From positions 124,001 through 188,000 of the forward strand of contig CANQXS010000001.1 in the NCBI GenBank assembly GCA_947627875.1: a stretch of 64,000 nt of DNA. The letters are read 5' to 3'. Within the stretch, counting starts at the first letter, position 1, and every line of letters begins with the position of its first letter. Of this stretch, positions 1 to 8,216 are shown piece by piece. A program made the translations under genes and the position numbers. Origin of the DNA: an uncultured Clostridia bacterium (GTDB lineage Bacteria > Bacillota > Clostridia > Oscillospirales > Ruminococcaceae). A model generated the notes under the pieces. The model saw nothing but the letters and a program-made list of their open reading frames with translations, was not told where the DNA came from and made no database searches.

Positions 1-1
1 A

Positions 2-514
2 AAGGTGGTCCATATCGCGGGCAGTCTGACCGACAACTTCAACCCCCAGACCAACACCGTCTCGCTTTCCGACAGCACCTATTCCTCCGACTCCGTCGCG
101 GCGATAGGCGTTGCGGCTCACGAATGCGGTCACGCCGTTCAGCACGCGACCGGCTACGCTCCGATAAAGATACGCAGCGCTATAATCCCGATAACCAACA
201 TCGGCTCCAGCCTCGGAATGATACTCCTTCTTGTCGGTCTGATCTTTTCGAGCCATTCCCTCGCTATTTTCGGAGTTTTGCTCTATTCCGCCGTCACCGT
301 CTTTCAGGCCGTGACCCTTCCCGTCGAATTCAACGCCTCTTCGCGCGCGCTTAAAACCCTCCGCGACGACTTCATTTTAGACGAAGACGAGCTCCCGATG
401 GCAAGAAAGGTCCTTTCCGCCGCCGCGCTTACCTACGTCGCGGCGCTGATTTCCTCGATAGCGACCGTTCTTAGGCTGCTTCTCATCGCCAACAACCGCA
501 CGAGGAGAAGATAA
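2..514 (+). CDS. Neutral zinc metallopeptidase, YugP family (5' truncated)
   Basis: The gene enters from the left window edge, so only the last 170 residues are seen. The segment VAAHECGHAVQ carries the HExGH-type zinc site (two histidines and the catalytic Glu), followed by three hydrophobic stretches that look like membrane segments, as in the YugP (peptidase M48-like, DUF-type zinc metallopeptidase) family. YugP-like proteins are membrane zinc peptidases of unknown substrate. The stop codon TAA shares one base with the ATG of rsmB, so the two are translationally coupled. The in-frame GTG at 5 is not the start: homology continues to the window edge. Confidence 0.85.
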   Translation, partial: KVVHIAGSLTDNFNPQTNTVSLSDSTYSSDSVAAIGVAAHECGHAVQHATGYAPIKIRSAIIPITNIGSSLGMILLLVGLIFSSHSLAIFGVLLYSAVTVFQAVTLPVEFNASSRALKTLRDDFILDEDELPMARKVLSAAALTYVAALISSIATVLRLLLIANNRTRRR

Positions 515-1818
515 TGCAGACCCCGAGGGAGATTTGTCTTAAGCTTCTTGTTTCTACCGAGCGCGGTCAGGAATATTCCAACCTCGCGCTCGATTCCGCG
601 CTCAGGCGTTACCCCGATTTAAGGGATATCGACAGGCGGTTCGTCTCGGCGCTCTATTACTCGGTTTTGGAGCGAAAGCTTGCTCTCGACGCCGTGATAG
701 ACAGCCTTTGCAGCCGTCCGGCGGACAGGCTTTCGCCCGAGCTTCGCCAAATTCTCAGAATGGGCGTCTGCCAGATACTTTATATGGACTCCGTCCCCGA
801 GAGCGCCGCCGTAAATGAGAGCGTAAAGCTCGCTTCAAAGCTTAAAAACAAGGGCGCGGCAGGGTTTGTAAACGCCCTTCTGCGAAGCTTTATAAGAGGC
901 GGCTGCAAGCTCCCGAAAAGCGGTGTAAAGCTTAAAGACTTGTCGGCGGAATATTCCTGCCCCGAGTGGATAGTCCGTTCGTTCATCAATGACTACGGCG
1001 AAGATACCGCGCTCGAAATCCTGAAAAGCTCGCTGGGGCGCGCTCCGATGACCGCTCGGCTCAACACCTGCAAATTCCGTTACGACGATATCATCGCCGA
1101 GCTTTCCGCAGAAAACGTGTCTGTAAAGGACATTCCCTTTGCAGGCAGCTGCGCCGAACTCATCGGCTGCGGCTCTGTTGAAAGCCTCTCGGCATACAAA
1201 AAAGGAATGCTCCATATACAGGACCTCTCCTGCCAGCTTTGCTGCCGCGAGCTCGACCCGAAGCCCGGCGAAACTGTTTTAGACCTCTGCGCGGCGCCGG
1301 GCGGCAAAACCTTTACTATTGCCGAGCTTATGGGCGACAGCGGCAGGGTTTACGCCTACGACCTTCACCCCAACCGCGTCGGGCTGATTTCCTCGGGAGC
1401 CGCCCGCCTCGGGCTCGGCTCCGTTACTGCGGGCGTAAATAACGCAAAGATCTTCAGCGAATCTGTCCCGAAAGCCGACAGGATACTCTGCGACGTTCCC
1501 TGCTCGGGTCTCGGAGTTATCCGCCGCAAGCCCGACATAAAATACCGTCCCGAGTCGGAGCTCTCAGCGCTCGCAAACACGCAGTACGAAATACTTTCGA
1601 CCTCCTCACGGTACTTAAAAGCGGGCGGCACTCTGATTTATTCCACCTGCACTCTCAGGCGCTGCGAAAACGAGGATATAGTCGAAAAATTCCTCTCCGA
1701 AAATCCCGATTTCGTGCCTGTAAAGCTAAACGGCTTTACGGATTATCATACAACTATCCTGCCGCAGACGTTCGGCAGCGACGGCTTTTTCATCGCAAAA
1801 CTTCAAAGAAAGCGGTGA
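514..1818 (+). CDS. rsmB: 16S rRNA (cytosine-967 C5)-methyltransferase RsmB
   Basis: Uses S-adenosylmethionine to methylate C967 of 16S rRNA. The 434-residue protein has an N-terminal NusB-like RNA-binding region (about 1-150) and a C-terminal Rossmann methyltransferase domain. The SAM motif VLDLCAAPGGKT lies near residue 254, the motif IV cysteine is in DVPCSGLG, and the catalytic cysteine is in STC near residue 378, so both cysteines of m5C methyltransferases are present. Length is normal for the family. The start is ATG 514, overlapping the previous stop, with GAGGAGAAG just upstream. In Firmicutes this gene usually sits, as here, directly before rlmN and the prpC-prkC pair. Confidence 0.95.
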   Translation: MQTPREICLKLLVSTERGQEYSNLALDSALRRYPDLRDIDRRFVSALYYSVLERKLALDAVIDSLCSRPADRLSPELRQILRMGVCQILYMDSVPESAAVNESVKLASKLKNKGAAGFVNALLRSFIRGGCKLPKSGVKLKDLSAEYSCPEWIVRSFINDYGEDTALEILKSSLGRAPMTARLNTCKFRYDDIIAELSAENVSVKDIPFAGSCAELIGCGSVESLSAYKKGMLHIQDLSCQLCCRELDPKPGETVLDLCAAPGGKTFTIAELMGDSGRVYAYDLHPNRVGLISSGAARLGLGSVTAGVNNAKIFSESVPKADRILCDVPCSGLGVIRRKPDIKYRPESELSALANTQYEILSTSSRYLKAGGTLIYSTCTLRRCENEDIVEKFLSENPDFVPVKLNGFTDYHTTILPQTFGSDGFFIAKLQRKR

Positions 1819-2849
1819 GTCCGATTACCGACATAATGTCACTTACCCTCGGCGAGCTCAAGGACTTCGCCGAATCTATAGGCGAAAAGCCCTTCCGCGC
1901 GGCTCAGATTTTTAAATGGCTCCACCAAAAGCGAGCCGGCGATTTCGACGCCATGACCGACCTCCCGCTGCAGCTCCGCGAGCGCCTCAAAGCCGAGTTT
2001 TCTTTCGGGCATATCAAGCCCGTTAAGATACTCACCTCGGCTTCCGACGGCACCGTAAAGCTCCTTTTCGAGCTCTGCGACGGAAACCACGTCGAAACGG
2101 TGCTTATGCGCTACGAGCACGGCGATTCGCTCTGCGTTTCAACTCAGGCGGGCTGCAAAATGGGCTGCCGCTTCTGCGCGTCGACTATAGCCGGCTTCAA
2201 GCGCAACCTCGAGCCCTGCGAGATACTCGGGCAGCTCTACGAGACCGAGCGCGCGACCGGAAGAAAGGTCTCGAGCATAGTTTTAATGGGCATCGGCGAG
2301 CCGCTCGACAATTTCGATAACGTAGTGAAATTCCTTCAAATTCTTTCGACTCCCGAGGGAACGGATATGAGCCTTAGGCACGTTTCGCTCTCTACCTGCG
2401 GGCTTGTCGACAGGATATACGACCTCGCCGCGCTCGATCTCGGGCTCACTCTCTCAATATCGCTCCACAGCCCATATGACAAAAAGCGCTCCGAGCTTAT
2501 GCCGATAAACAACCGCTACCATATTCCCGAGCTTATGAAAGCCTGCCGCGACTATTTCGGCAGAACGGGCAGGAGGATATCCTTTGAATACGCGCTTATC
2601 GAGGGCGAAAACGACTCTTATGACGACGCAAAAGCTCTCGTAGGGCTTATGAAGGGAATGCCTGCGCATATAAACGTGATTCCGGTAAATAAGATAAAAG
2701 AGCGCAGCTACCGCTCTGACAGAGGCTCCGCTCAGCGCTTTTGCAGGCTTTTATGCAGCCTCGGCGCAAACGCGACCGTCCGCAGGACCCTCGGGGCGGA
2801 CATAAATGCCGCCTGTGGGCAGCTCAGGCGAGAATATGAGGAAAATTAA
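1815..2849 (+). CDS. rlmN: 23S rRNA/tRNA adenine C2-methyltransferase RlmN
   Basis: Radical-SAM enzyme that methylates C2 of A2503 in 23S rRNA and A37 in some tRNAs. The cluster-binding motif CKMGCRFC lies near residues 114-121. The C-terminal cysteine that forms the methyl-enzyme intermediate is in AACGQLRREY, and the SLHSPYDKKRSELMPIN segment is typical. Length of 344 residues is normal. The chosen start is GTG 1815, overlapping the rsmB stop by four bases. ATG 1836 is an alternative that would remove seven residues; the ribosome binding site is weak for both, consistent with translational coupling. Confidence 0.95.
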   Translation: MSPITDIMSLTLGELKDFAESIGEKPFRAAQIFKWLHQKRAGDFDAMTDLPLQLRERLKAEFSFGHIKPVKILTSASDGTVKLLFELCDGNHVETVLMRYEHGDSLCVSTQAGCKMGCRFCASTIAGFKRNLEPCEILGQLYETERATGRKVSSIVLMGIGEPLDNFDNVVKFLQILSTPEGTDMSLRHVSLSTCGLVDRIYDLAALDLGLTLSISLHSPYDKKRSELMPINNRYHIPELMKACRDYFGRTGRRISFEYALIEGENDSYDDAKALVGLMKGMPAHINVIPVNKIKERSYRSDRGSAQRFCRLLCSLGANATVRRTLGADINAACGQLRREYEEN

Positions 2850-2873
2850 CAAAAATCGGAGGTGTAAGGCGAA

Positions 2874-3599
2874 ATGATACTGACAGCAAAGTCCGATATC
2901 GGCAAGACCCGCGCCGAAAATCAGGACCGTTTCAGGCTCTGCGAGCTCGACGACTTCACTGCCGCCGTCGTCGTGTGCGACGGTATGGGCGGAACCAACG
3001 GCGGAGGTCTTGCGAGCGACATCGCCTCGAACGCGGTCTACGACCGTATCTGTCTCAGCTACCGCAGCGAAATGGAGCCGAGGTCGATAAAATCGATGCT
3101 TATATCGGCTGTCACCGCCGCCAACACTATAGTTTACGGAAAGAGCTGCGAAAGCGAGGAAAACCGAGGAATGGGTACCACCTGCGTCGCCGCGCTGGTA
3201 CATAACGGGTTGGTGGCGATAGCGAGCGTCGGGGATTCAAGAGCTTATCTTCTCGACTCCTCGGGAATACGACAGATAACCAACGACCACACTGTAGTGG
3301 AATACTTAAAGGCTCACGGCGTAGACGAGAACGACTCGAAGCTCACAAGAATGAAAAACGTCATAACCCGCGCCGTCGGGGTGGAGCCGACGGTCGACGT
3401 CGACTATTTCGAGCTTGACGCCGAAAAGGGAGCCGTCCTGCTGATATGCACCGACGGGCTCACCAACTACTGCTCCGACGAGTTCCTGTATACAGCGGTA
3501 TATAAGGCGCCGCTCGAGCAGGCGGCAAACAGGCTTATAGACTATGCCAACCAAAAGGGCGGCAAAGACAACATAACGGTCGCTCTTGCGGCGATTTAG
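2874..3599 (+). CDS. prpC: PP2C-type Ser/Thr protein phosphatase (PrpC/Stp)
   Basis: Metal-dependent phosphatase that reverses phosphorylation by the adjacent PASTA kinase. PP2C motifs appear in order over 241 residues: ENQDRF, VCDGMGG, SVGDSRAYL, CTDGLTN and GGKDNITV, supplying the aspartates that hold the two-metal centre. A strong ribosome binding site (GGAGGTG) precedes ATG 2874. The next gene starts 28 bases after this stop. The prpC-prkC-rsgA order matches Bacillus subtilis, where the pair controls cell-wall metabolism, stationary-phase behaviour and germination. Confidence 0.95.
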   Translation: MILTAKSDIGKTRAENQDRFRLCELDDFTAAVVVCDGMGGTNGGGLASDIASNAVYDRICLSYRSEMEPRSIKSMLISAVTAANTIVYGKSCESEENRGMGTTCVAALVHNGLVAIASVGDSRAYLLDSSGIRQITNDHTVVEYLKAHGVDENDSKLTRMKNVITRAVGVEPTVDVDYFELDAEKGAVLLICTDGLTNYCSDEFLYTAVYKAPLEQAANRLIDYANQKGGKDNITVALAAI

Positions 3600-3627
3600 G
3601 CGATGCTTAAAGGAAAGAGAGGTTTAT

Positions 3628-5829
3628 ATGGACAGATATATCGGACTTAAGCTTGACGGCAGATACGAAATAACCGAGCTTATAGGCGTAGGCGGAATGG
3701 CTAACGTCTACCGCGGGCGCGACATTATGGAGAACCGCGTAGTCGCGGTCAAGATCCTCAAGAGCGAATACTCCGAAAACGAGGAATTTGTTAGGCGCTT
3801 CCGCAACGAGAGCAAGGCGATAGCCGTTCTCTCACACCCGAATATTGTAAAAATTTACGATGTCGGCTACGAAAACGATATGCAGTACATCGTAATGGAA
3901 TATATCGACGGCATAACGCTTCGCGAATACATCGAGCAGCAGGGAATGCTCAAATGGCGCGACTGCGTTCATTTCACCATTCAGATACTCAGAGCCCTCC
4001 AGCTTGCGCACGACAGGGGAATAGTCCACCGCGACATAAAGCCGCAGAACGTAATGCTCCTTTCCGACGGCAGCATAAAGGTGATGGACTTCGGAATTGC
4101 GAGGTTCAGCCGCGAGGTCGAAAACACCGATTCCGAGAAGACTATGGGCTCGGTGCATTACGTTTCGCCCGAGCAGGCGAGCGGCGGGCGCACCGACGAG
4201 CGGAGCGACATATATTCCGTCGGAGTCATGATGTATGAAATGCTCACCGGCAGAAAACCCTTCAACGGCGACACTCCGGTTGCCGTCGCCCTCAAGCATA
4301 TGCACGACGCCCCCGTCCCGCCTACTCAGTATGTCTCCTCGATTTATCCCGGGCTCGAGGAGATAATCCTCCACGCTATGGAGAAGGACCCCTCAAAGCG
4401 CTACCAGTCCGCCTCGGGAATGATACGCGACATCGAGGCTTTTAAGCTCGACCAGAGCATAACCTTCGGGTATCTCGATAAAAACTCCGACGGCTCAAAG
4501 GAGCAGAACCAATCAGGAGCAAAGGAAAAGCTTGCGGCAGCTCTTTCGGCGATAAAGCCTGCCAAAAAGGAGAAGTCGAAGAAAGAAAAGCGCGTCAAAG
4601 CCGAAGAGCCCGAGCCCGTCCGCGAGGCGGAATATTACGAGGAAGAGTATTATGACGACGACGAAATAGTCGTCCGCCATAACTACGCCCTGCCGATACT
4701 CGCCGCCGTTACGGTAACGGTAATAATCGTCGCGACGCTCTTTGTTGCCAACGTTATCCTCGGCGCGTTCAAGACCGCTCCCTCCAACTCAAACGAATAC
4801 CCGATGCCCCAGCTCATAGGCCTGAATTTCTACGACGCGAGAGCGCAGTATACCGATATCCAGCTCGTTGCTACCGAGGAATATAACAACGATTACCCCT
4901 CGGGAGTCATCTTCTACCAGGAAAAGGCAGAGGGCAGAATGGTCACTATAGGCGACACCATAAGGGTGACCGTCAGCAAAGGCACGCGAATGGTGTCTAT
5001 CCCCGACCTCAAGAATTACCACATCAGCTCGGCAATAAAAGCCCTTGAAGACGTCGGTCTCGGCTATGTTCAGGTCCAGCAGGAGAGCGACGACATCGCC
5101 GCAGATTACGTCGTAAGGACGGATCCCGCAGCAAACACCTCCGTCGAAGAGGGGACGATTGTTAAAATCTTCATCAGCCTCGGTCCTATGACCGAAGACA
5201 CCATAGTCCCTTACGTCGTCGGTAAAGATATAAACGCAGCCTCCGCCGAGATAGAAGCCGCTCATTTGACCGTAAAGCCGCAGTATATCACGAGCAGCGA
5301 GCCGCGCGACACCGTTGTTTCTCAGAATATCGAGGGCGGCTCAAACGTCGCGAGGGATAGCGTTATCACAATAATGGTCTCAGACGGCTCGGGAGAAGTT
5401 CCCGAAGAAAACTACGATTTCCCCGAATATGGCGACGAGCCGGTAGAAAACTTCCCGAGCGAAAGCGAAACCGAAGAGCCGGGCTATGTTCCCGACGATA
5501 CTCCATATGTGCCGCCCGTCGAGCATACCGTCACCGTTTACGTCGATATCCCCGCCGATGCCGGCAGCACATATTTCCTCTATCTTTGCTATCAGGATAC
5601 GCATGAGCAGATAGGAGAGGCGAGCATCGTCAGCGCGTCAGACTGGGCGGGAAGAAGCGTGCCTATCGAAGTAACGGGCTCAGGAACGGTCAGGTTAGAC
5701 GCATATATCCGATACGGCGTAACGCTCCGTGTGGCGACTTATGTGGTCGACTTTGACAGCGAAACCTATGTCTGCGAGGATTATAACGAAACCGCCTTCC
5801 GCACCGTAGACAATTTCGCCAATTTCTGA
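3628..5829 (+). CDS. prkC: PASTA-domain Ser/Thr protein kinase (PrkC/StkP)
   Basis: Membrane Hanks-type kinase that senses muropeptides or lipid II through extracellular PASTA repeats. The kinase domain (about 10-270) has the glycine loop GVGGMANVY, catalytic IVHRDIKPQN and metal-binding VMDFG. A Lys/Glu-rich juxtamembrane stretch (about 290-345) precedes one membrane segment (about 352-378) and three PASTA repeats (about 390-590). An acidic, Pro-rich linker and a beta-rich region of about 90 residues follow to residue 733; I cannot name that last region. The start is ATG 3628 with AGGAAAGAGAGG upstream; an upstream in-frame ATG at 3586 lies inside prpC and lacks a binding site. Confidence 0.95.
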   Translation: MDRYIGLKLDGRYEITELIGVGGMANVYRGRDIMENRVVAVKILKSEYSENEEFVRRFRNESKAIAVLSHPNIVKIYDVGYENDMQYIVMEYIDGITLREYIEQQGMLKWRDCVHFTIQILRALQLAHDRGIVHRDIKPQNVMLLSDGSIKVMDFGIARFSREVENTDSEKTMGSVHYVSPEQASGGRTDERSDIYSVGVMMYEMLTGRKPFNGDTPVAVALKHMHDAPVPPTQYVSSIYPGLEEIILHAMEKDPSKRYQSASGMIRDIEAFKLDQSITFGYLDKNSDGSKEQNQSGAKEKLAAALSAIKPAKKEKSKKEKRVKAEEPEPVREAEYYEEEYYDDDEIVVRHNYALPILAAVTVTVIIVATLFVANVILGAFKTAPSNSNEYPMPQLIGLNFYDARAQYTDIQLVATEEYNNDYPSGVIFYQEKAEGRMVTIGDTIRVTVSKGTRMVSIPDLKNYHISSAIKALEDVGLGYVQVQQESDDIAADYVVRTDPAANTSVEEGTIVKIFISLGPMTEDTIVPYVVGKDINAASAEIEAAHLTVKPQYITSSEPRDTVVSQNIEGGSNVARDSVITIMVSDGSGEVPEENYDFPEYGDEPVENFPSESETEEPGYVPDDTPYVPPVEHTVTVYVDIPADAGSTYFLYLCYQDTHEQIGEASIVSASDWAGRSVPIEVTGSGTVRLDAYIRYGVTLRVATYVVDFDSETYVCEDYNETAFRTVDNFANF

Positions 5830-5830
5830 T

Positions 5831-6715
5831 ATGCAGGGAGTTATAATCAGCTCGTTCGGAGACAGCTTCAAGGTCCTTACCGACAGCGGCGAATACACCT
5901 GCCGCGCAAGGGGAGTCCTGCGCCAAAAAGACCTCTGCCCTATATGCGGAGACCGCGTTTCTGTTGAGCTTGAAGGCGGCGAGGCGGTAATTTCCGATAT
6001 ATTTCCTCGGAAAAACGAGATAGTCCGCCCTCCGCTCGCCAATTTGGACAGGCTCGTGTTCGTCCTTTCAACCGTCGACCCCGTCCCGAATCTCAGAATG
6101 CTTGATAAATTCACGGCCGTGTCGGTATATAAGGGCATCGCGCCCGTTATAGTATTCACCAAGACCGACAGGTGCGGCAGCGAAAAATACGAAGACATCT
6201 ACCGCGGTATCTTTCCTGTGTTTTCGGTCAACAACATAACCGGCGAGGGAACGGACGAGCTTTTTAACGAGCTCGTCGGGAGCTTTTCCGCCTTGACCGG
6301 CAACTCCGGCGTCGGGAAGTCGTCGCTTTTAAACCGCCTCTGCCCAGAAGCGGGAGCCGAGACCGGCGAGATAAGCCGCAAGCTCAGGCGCGGAAGGAAC
6401 ACCACCCGCCGAACCGAAATCTACCCGCTCAAGGGCGGGGGATATATCGCCGACACCCCTGGCTTTGCCGCCTTTTCTACCGACCGCTACGACATCATCT
6501 TCAAAGACGAGCTCGCCGACTGCTTCCCCGAATTCGGCGATTTTATCGGCGGCTGCCGCTTCCCCGACTGCTCGCATACAAAAGAGCAGGGCTGCGCCGT
6601 CCTCGAAGCCGTAAAGAGCGGAAAGATACGCCAATCACGCCATTTGAGCTACTGCGAAATGTATGAGGAAGCCCGGAAAATACGCCCCTGGGAGATCAGA
6701 GACAGCCGCAGGTAA
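5831..6715 (+). CDS. rsgA: Ribosome small-subunit-dependent GTPase RsgA
   Basis: Circularly permuted GTPase that checks late 30S ribosome maturation. An N-terminal OB fold (about 1-65) is followed by permuted G motifs: FTKTD (G4) comes before GNSGVGKSS (G1) and DTPGF (G3). The C-terminal zinc finger has the C-x-D-C-x-H-x6-C pattern in FPDCSHTKEQGC. It is 294 residues, normal length. ATG 5831 follows the kinase stop by one base, so it is probably co-translated with prkC. Bacillus also carries rsgA (cpgA) next to prkC. The usual next genes, rpe and thiN, are absent here. Confidence 0.95.
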   Translation: MQGVIISSFGDSFKVLTDSGEYTCRARGVLRQKDLCPICGDRVSVELEGGEAVISDIFPRKNEIVRPPLANLDRLVFVLSTVDPVPNLRMLDKFTAVSVYKGIAPVIVFTKTDRCGSEKYEDIYRGIFPVFSVNNITGEGTDELFNELVGSFSALTGNSGVGKSSLLNRLCPEAGAETGEISRKLRRGRNTTRRTEIYPLKGGGYIADTPGFAAFSTDRYDIIFKDELADCFPEFGDFIGGCRFPDCSHTKEQGCAVLEAVKSGKIRQSRHLSYCEMYEEARKIRPWEIRDSRR

Positions 6716-6790
6716 CACAAAAACGCCTCCTCTGAATATTATGTATTGAGCGAGCAAATCGTTTAGTTTACATATTCCGGAGGGTAGCGT

Positions 6791-6880
6791 ATGAAGGTAA
6801 TCGTAAAAAAGCCGGGCAAAATTTTAGCCGGAATACTCAGGCTGATTTTCGGCGTTTCAAAAGACCCGACTGCCGACTGA
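6791..6880 (+). CDS. spoVM: Stage V sporulation protein M (SpoVM), 29 residues
   Basis: Tiny amphipathic peptide reading MKVIVKKPGKILAGILRLIF and nine more residues, ending in a charged tail. SpoVM senses the positive curvature of the forespore membrane and anchors SpoIVA to start spore-coat assembly. Bacillus SpoVM is 26 residues with the same plan: basic N-terminus, a proline near position 9, Gly-Ile-(L/V)-R in the helix and a charged C-terminus. A clear ribosome binding site (GGAGGG, six bases before ATG) supports translation. Position after prkC-rsgA matches Bacillus synteny, and a strong terminator follows. I could not see a convincing sigma-E promoter in the 75 bases upstream. Confidence 0.85.
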   Translation: MKVIVKKPGKILAGILRLIFGVSKDPTAD

Positions 6881-6886
6881 GGATTT

Positions 6887-6914
6887 TGCGGACGCTTCGG
6901 CGTCCGCATTTTTT
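6887..6914 (+). terminator. Rho-independent terminator after spoVM
   Basis: Nine-base-pair stem TGCGGACGC/GCGTCCGCA closed by a UUCG tetraloop and followed by six T residues. This is a near-ideal intrinsic terminator, ending the rsmB-to-spoVM transcription unit. Confidence 0.92.
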
Positions 6915-6928
6915 CCGCCACTCGCGAA

Positions 6929-6934
6929 TATAAT
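6929..6934 (+). promoter_or_regulatory. Candidate -10 element giving a leaderless transcript
   Basis: A perfect TATAAT lies five bases before the ATG at 6940, downstream of the spoVM terminator. The expected start of transcription falls on the ATG itself. No good -35 is visible at 16-18 bases upstream (the region reads GCATTT), so this is tentative. Confidence 0.4.
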
Positions 6935-6939
6935 CCTGT

Positions 6940-7494
6940 ATGATCACTTTTGCGCCCCGAAAGCTCAGGATAAGCTTTACCTTCGGATTTTTCTTCATAA
7001 TCGCCTTAACATCTCTCCGCGACGGCTCCCTCGGGGCTCAGCCGCTTCTTTTCTGCCTGCTCCACGAGTTAGGACACCTCGCCGCGATGAAGCTCTTCGG
7101 AGCCTCGGTCTCTGAGATAAAATTCTACGGCGCGGGTATCTGTATCCTCTCCGAAGGAGTGGAAAGCCTTTCAAAGCCGAGGCGCGCGCTCGTCTACCTT
7201 GCTGGACCAGCAGTTAATCTTATCTTAGCCGCGCTGTCGGGCGGGAGCGCCGCGCTCATAAATCTTTCGCTTGCGGTTTTCAATCTTCTTCCCGTGGCTT
7301 ACTTCGACGGCGGAAGGCTCGCCGCGCTGATATTCGGCGAAAGCTCGCGGGTATGCTTTATTCTCAGTGCGCTGTCCTGCCTGCTGATAGGTGCGGCTGC
7401 GCTGTCGGCGCTGATTTTATACGGCAAAACCCTCAGCCCTTCCTCGCTTATGACGCTGTTTTTTATAGCCTTTTCGCGCCTGCTCGACGGATAA
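6940..7494 (+). CDS. M50 (site-2 protease type) membrane metallopeptidase
   Basis: A 184-residue integral membrane protein with the zinc motif LLHELGHLAAM near residue 43 and the second M50 motif NLLPVAYFDGGR, which supplies the third zinc ligand (Asp). Five to six hydrophobic segments are visible. M50 proteases cut substrates within the membrane; SpoIVFB, which activates pro-sigma-K, belongs to this family. Proximity to spoVM suggests, but does not prove, a sporulation role. There is no recognisable ribosome binding site before ATG 6940, an in-frame TAA lies three codons upstream, and the nearest internal ATG lies after the HELGH motif, so the start is fixed. Confidence 0.85.
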   Translation: MITFAPRKLRISFTFGFFFIIALTSLRDGSLGAQPLLFCLLHELGHLAAMKLFGASVSEIKFYGAGICILSEGVESLSKPRRALVYLAGPAVNLILAALSGGSAALINLSLAVFNLLPVAYFDGGRLAALIFGESSRVCFILSALSCLLIGAAALSALILYGKTLSPSSLMTLFFIAFSRLLDG

Positions 7495-7552
7495 TATGAA
7501 TAATACCCAAATCCACGTCCGAAATCTCCCGATAATTTTGCATAATGCACTA

Positions 7553-7581
7553 TTGATTCCGCACGGCGCCTGTGATATAAT
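7553..7581 (+). promoter_or_regulatory. Sigma-A promoter for rplS
   Basis: TTGATT, 17-base spacer, TATAAT. Transcription would begin near 7588, leaving a leader of about 138 bases before the rplS ATG. Confidence 0.8.
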
Positions 7582-7587
7582 ATTAAG

Positions 7588-7717
7588 GCATTTGAGTCTG
7601 CCGTTTTTCGGTAGGGTTTAGTTGCGATACTAAAGCGGATAGTCCTCTGGCTTCGTTATAATGCGGCTCCGATGAAGCCGGCTGAAGCGTATGAACATCT
7701 GAAATTTTAAGGAGGAT
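7588..7717 (+). promoter_or_regulatory. Structured 5' leader of rplS (candidate L19 leader)
   Basis: The long untranslated leader holds several short helices, for example TTTAGT/ACTAAA (7617-7634) and GGCTTC/GAAGCC (7649-7679), then the AAGGAGG ribosome binding site at 7709-7715. Firmicute rplS genes commonly carry a conserved L19 leader by which the ribosomal protein represses its own translation. Membership in that RNA family is inference from position and structure; a covariance-model search would settle it. Confidence 0.5.
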
Positions 7718-7725
7718 TTTCAACA

Positions 7726-8070
7726 ATGGATGCTTTGAAAATCATTTCGGAATCCAGTCTCAAAAAGGAAACTCCCGAATTCAACGTCGGCGACACCGTT
7801 CGTGTCTCCGTCAGGATCCAGGAGGGCGACAAGTCGAGAATTCAGGCTTTTGAGGGAACCGTAATCGCCCGCAAGCACGGCGGCGTAAACGAGACCTTTA
7901 CGGTCCGCAGAGTTGCCCACGGCTGCGGCTGCGAGCGCGTTTTCCCGCTCCATTCTCCCGTTGTCGAGAAGGTCGAAGTCATCAGGCGCGGCAAGGTCAG
8001 AAGAGCCAAGCTCTACTATATCCGCGATCGCGTCGGCAAGGCTGCCAAGACAAAAGACGCTCTCAGATAA
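7726..8070 (+). CDS. rplS: 50S ribosomal protein L19
   Basis: Ribosomal protein at the 30S-50S interface. The 114-residue sequence shows the L19 signatures [52 protein letters not shown] and the basic end [17 protein letters not shown]. An optimal ribosome binding site precedes ATG 7726, as expected for a highly expressed gene. It has its own sigma-A promoter and terminator, so it is monocistronic here. In many Firmicutes it sits with lepB, rbgA and rnhB downstream, as in this window. Confidence 0.97.
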   Translation: MDALKIISESSLKKETPEFNVGDTVRVSVRIQEGDKSRIQAFEGTVIARKHGGVNETFTVRRVAHGCGCERVFPLHSPVVEKVEVIRRGKVRRAKLYYIRDRVGKAAKTKDALR

Positions 8071-8084
8071 TTATCGCCGAAAAG

Positions 8085-8111
8085 CGCAGGGGTTTCGCCT
8101 CTGCGTTTTTT
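8085..8111 (+). terminator. Rho-independent terminator after rplS
   Basis: Stem CGCAGGGG/CCTCTGCG (one G-T pair) with a short TTTCG loop, followed by six T residues, 15 bases after the rplS stop. Confidence 0.88.
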
Positions 8112-8148
8112 CATTTTCAAAATTCCCGCGATTATTTTCCCGTACATC

Positions 8149-8177
8149 TTGCATTTTCGGAAAACTTTTGATACAAT
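8149..8177 (+). promoter_or_regulatory. Sigma-A promoter for lepB operon
   Basis: TTGCAT, 17-base spacer, TACAAT, about 40 bases before the lepB ATG. Confidence 0.75.
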
Positions 8178-8216
8178 AAATATGTATGCAATCTCAAATA
8201 AAGGTGAGTGGACATT

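Noticed and set aside
3832-4374. Reverse-strand open frame (180 codons) opposite the prkC kinase domain
   Set aside because: Antisense to the conserved kinase core, without a promoter, binding site or family similarity.
6730-6790. Sigma-E-like promoter before spoVM (CATATT at 6771)
   Set aside because: No matching -35 at the right distance, and the implied start would fall on the ribosome binding site.
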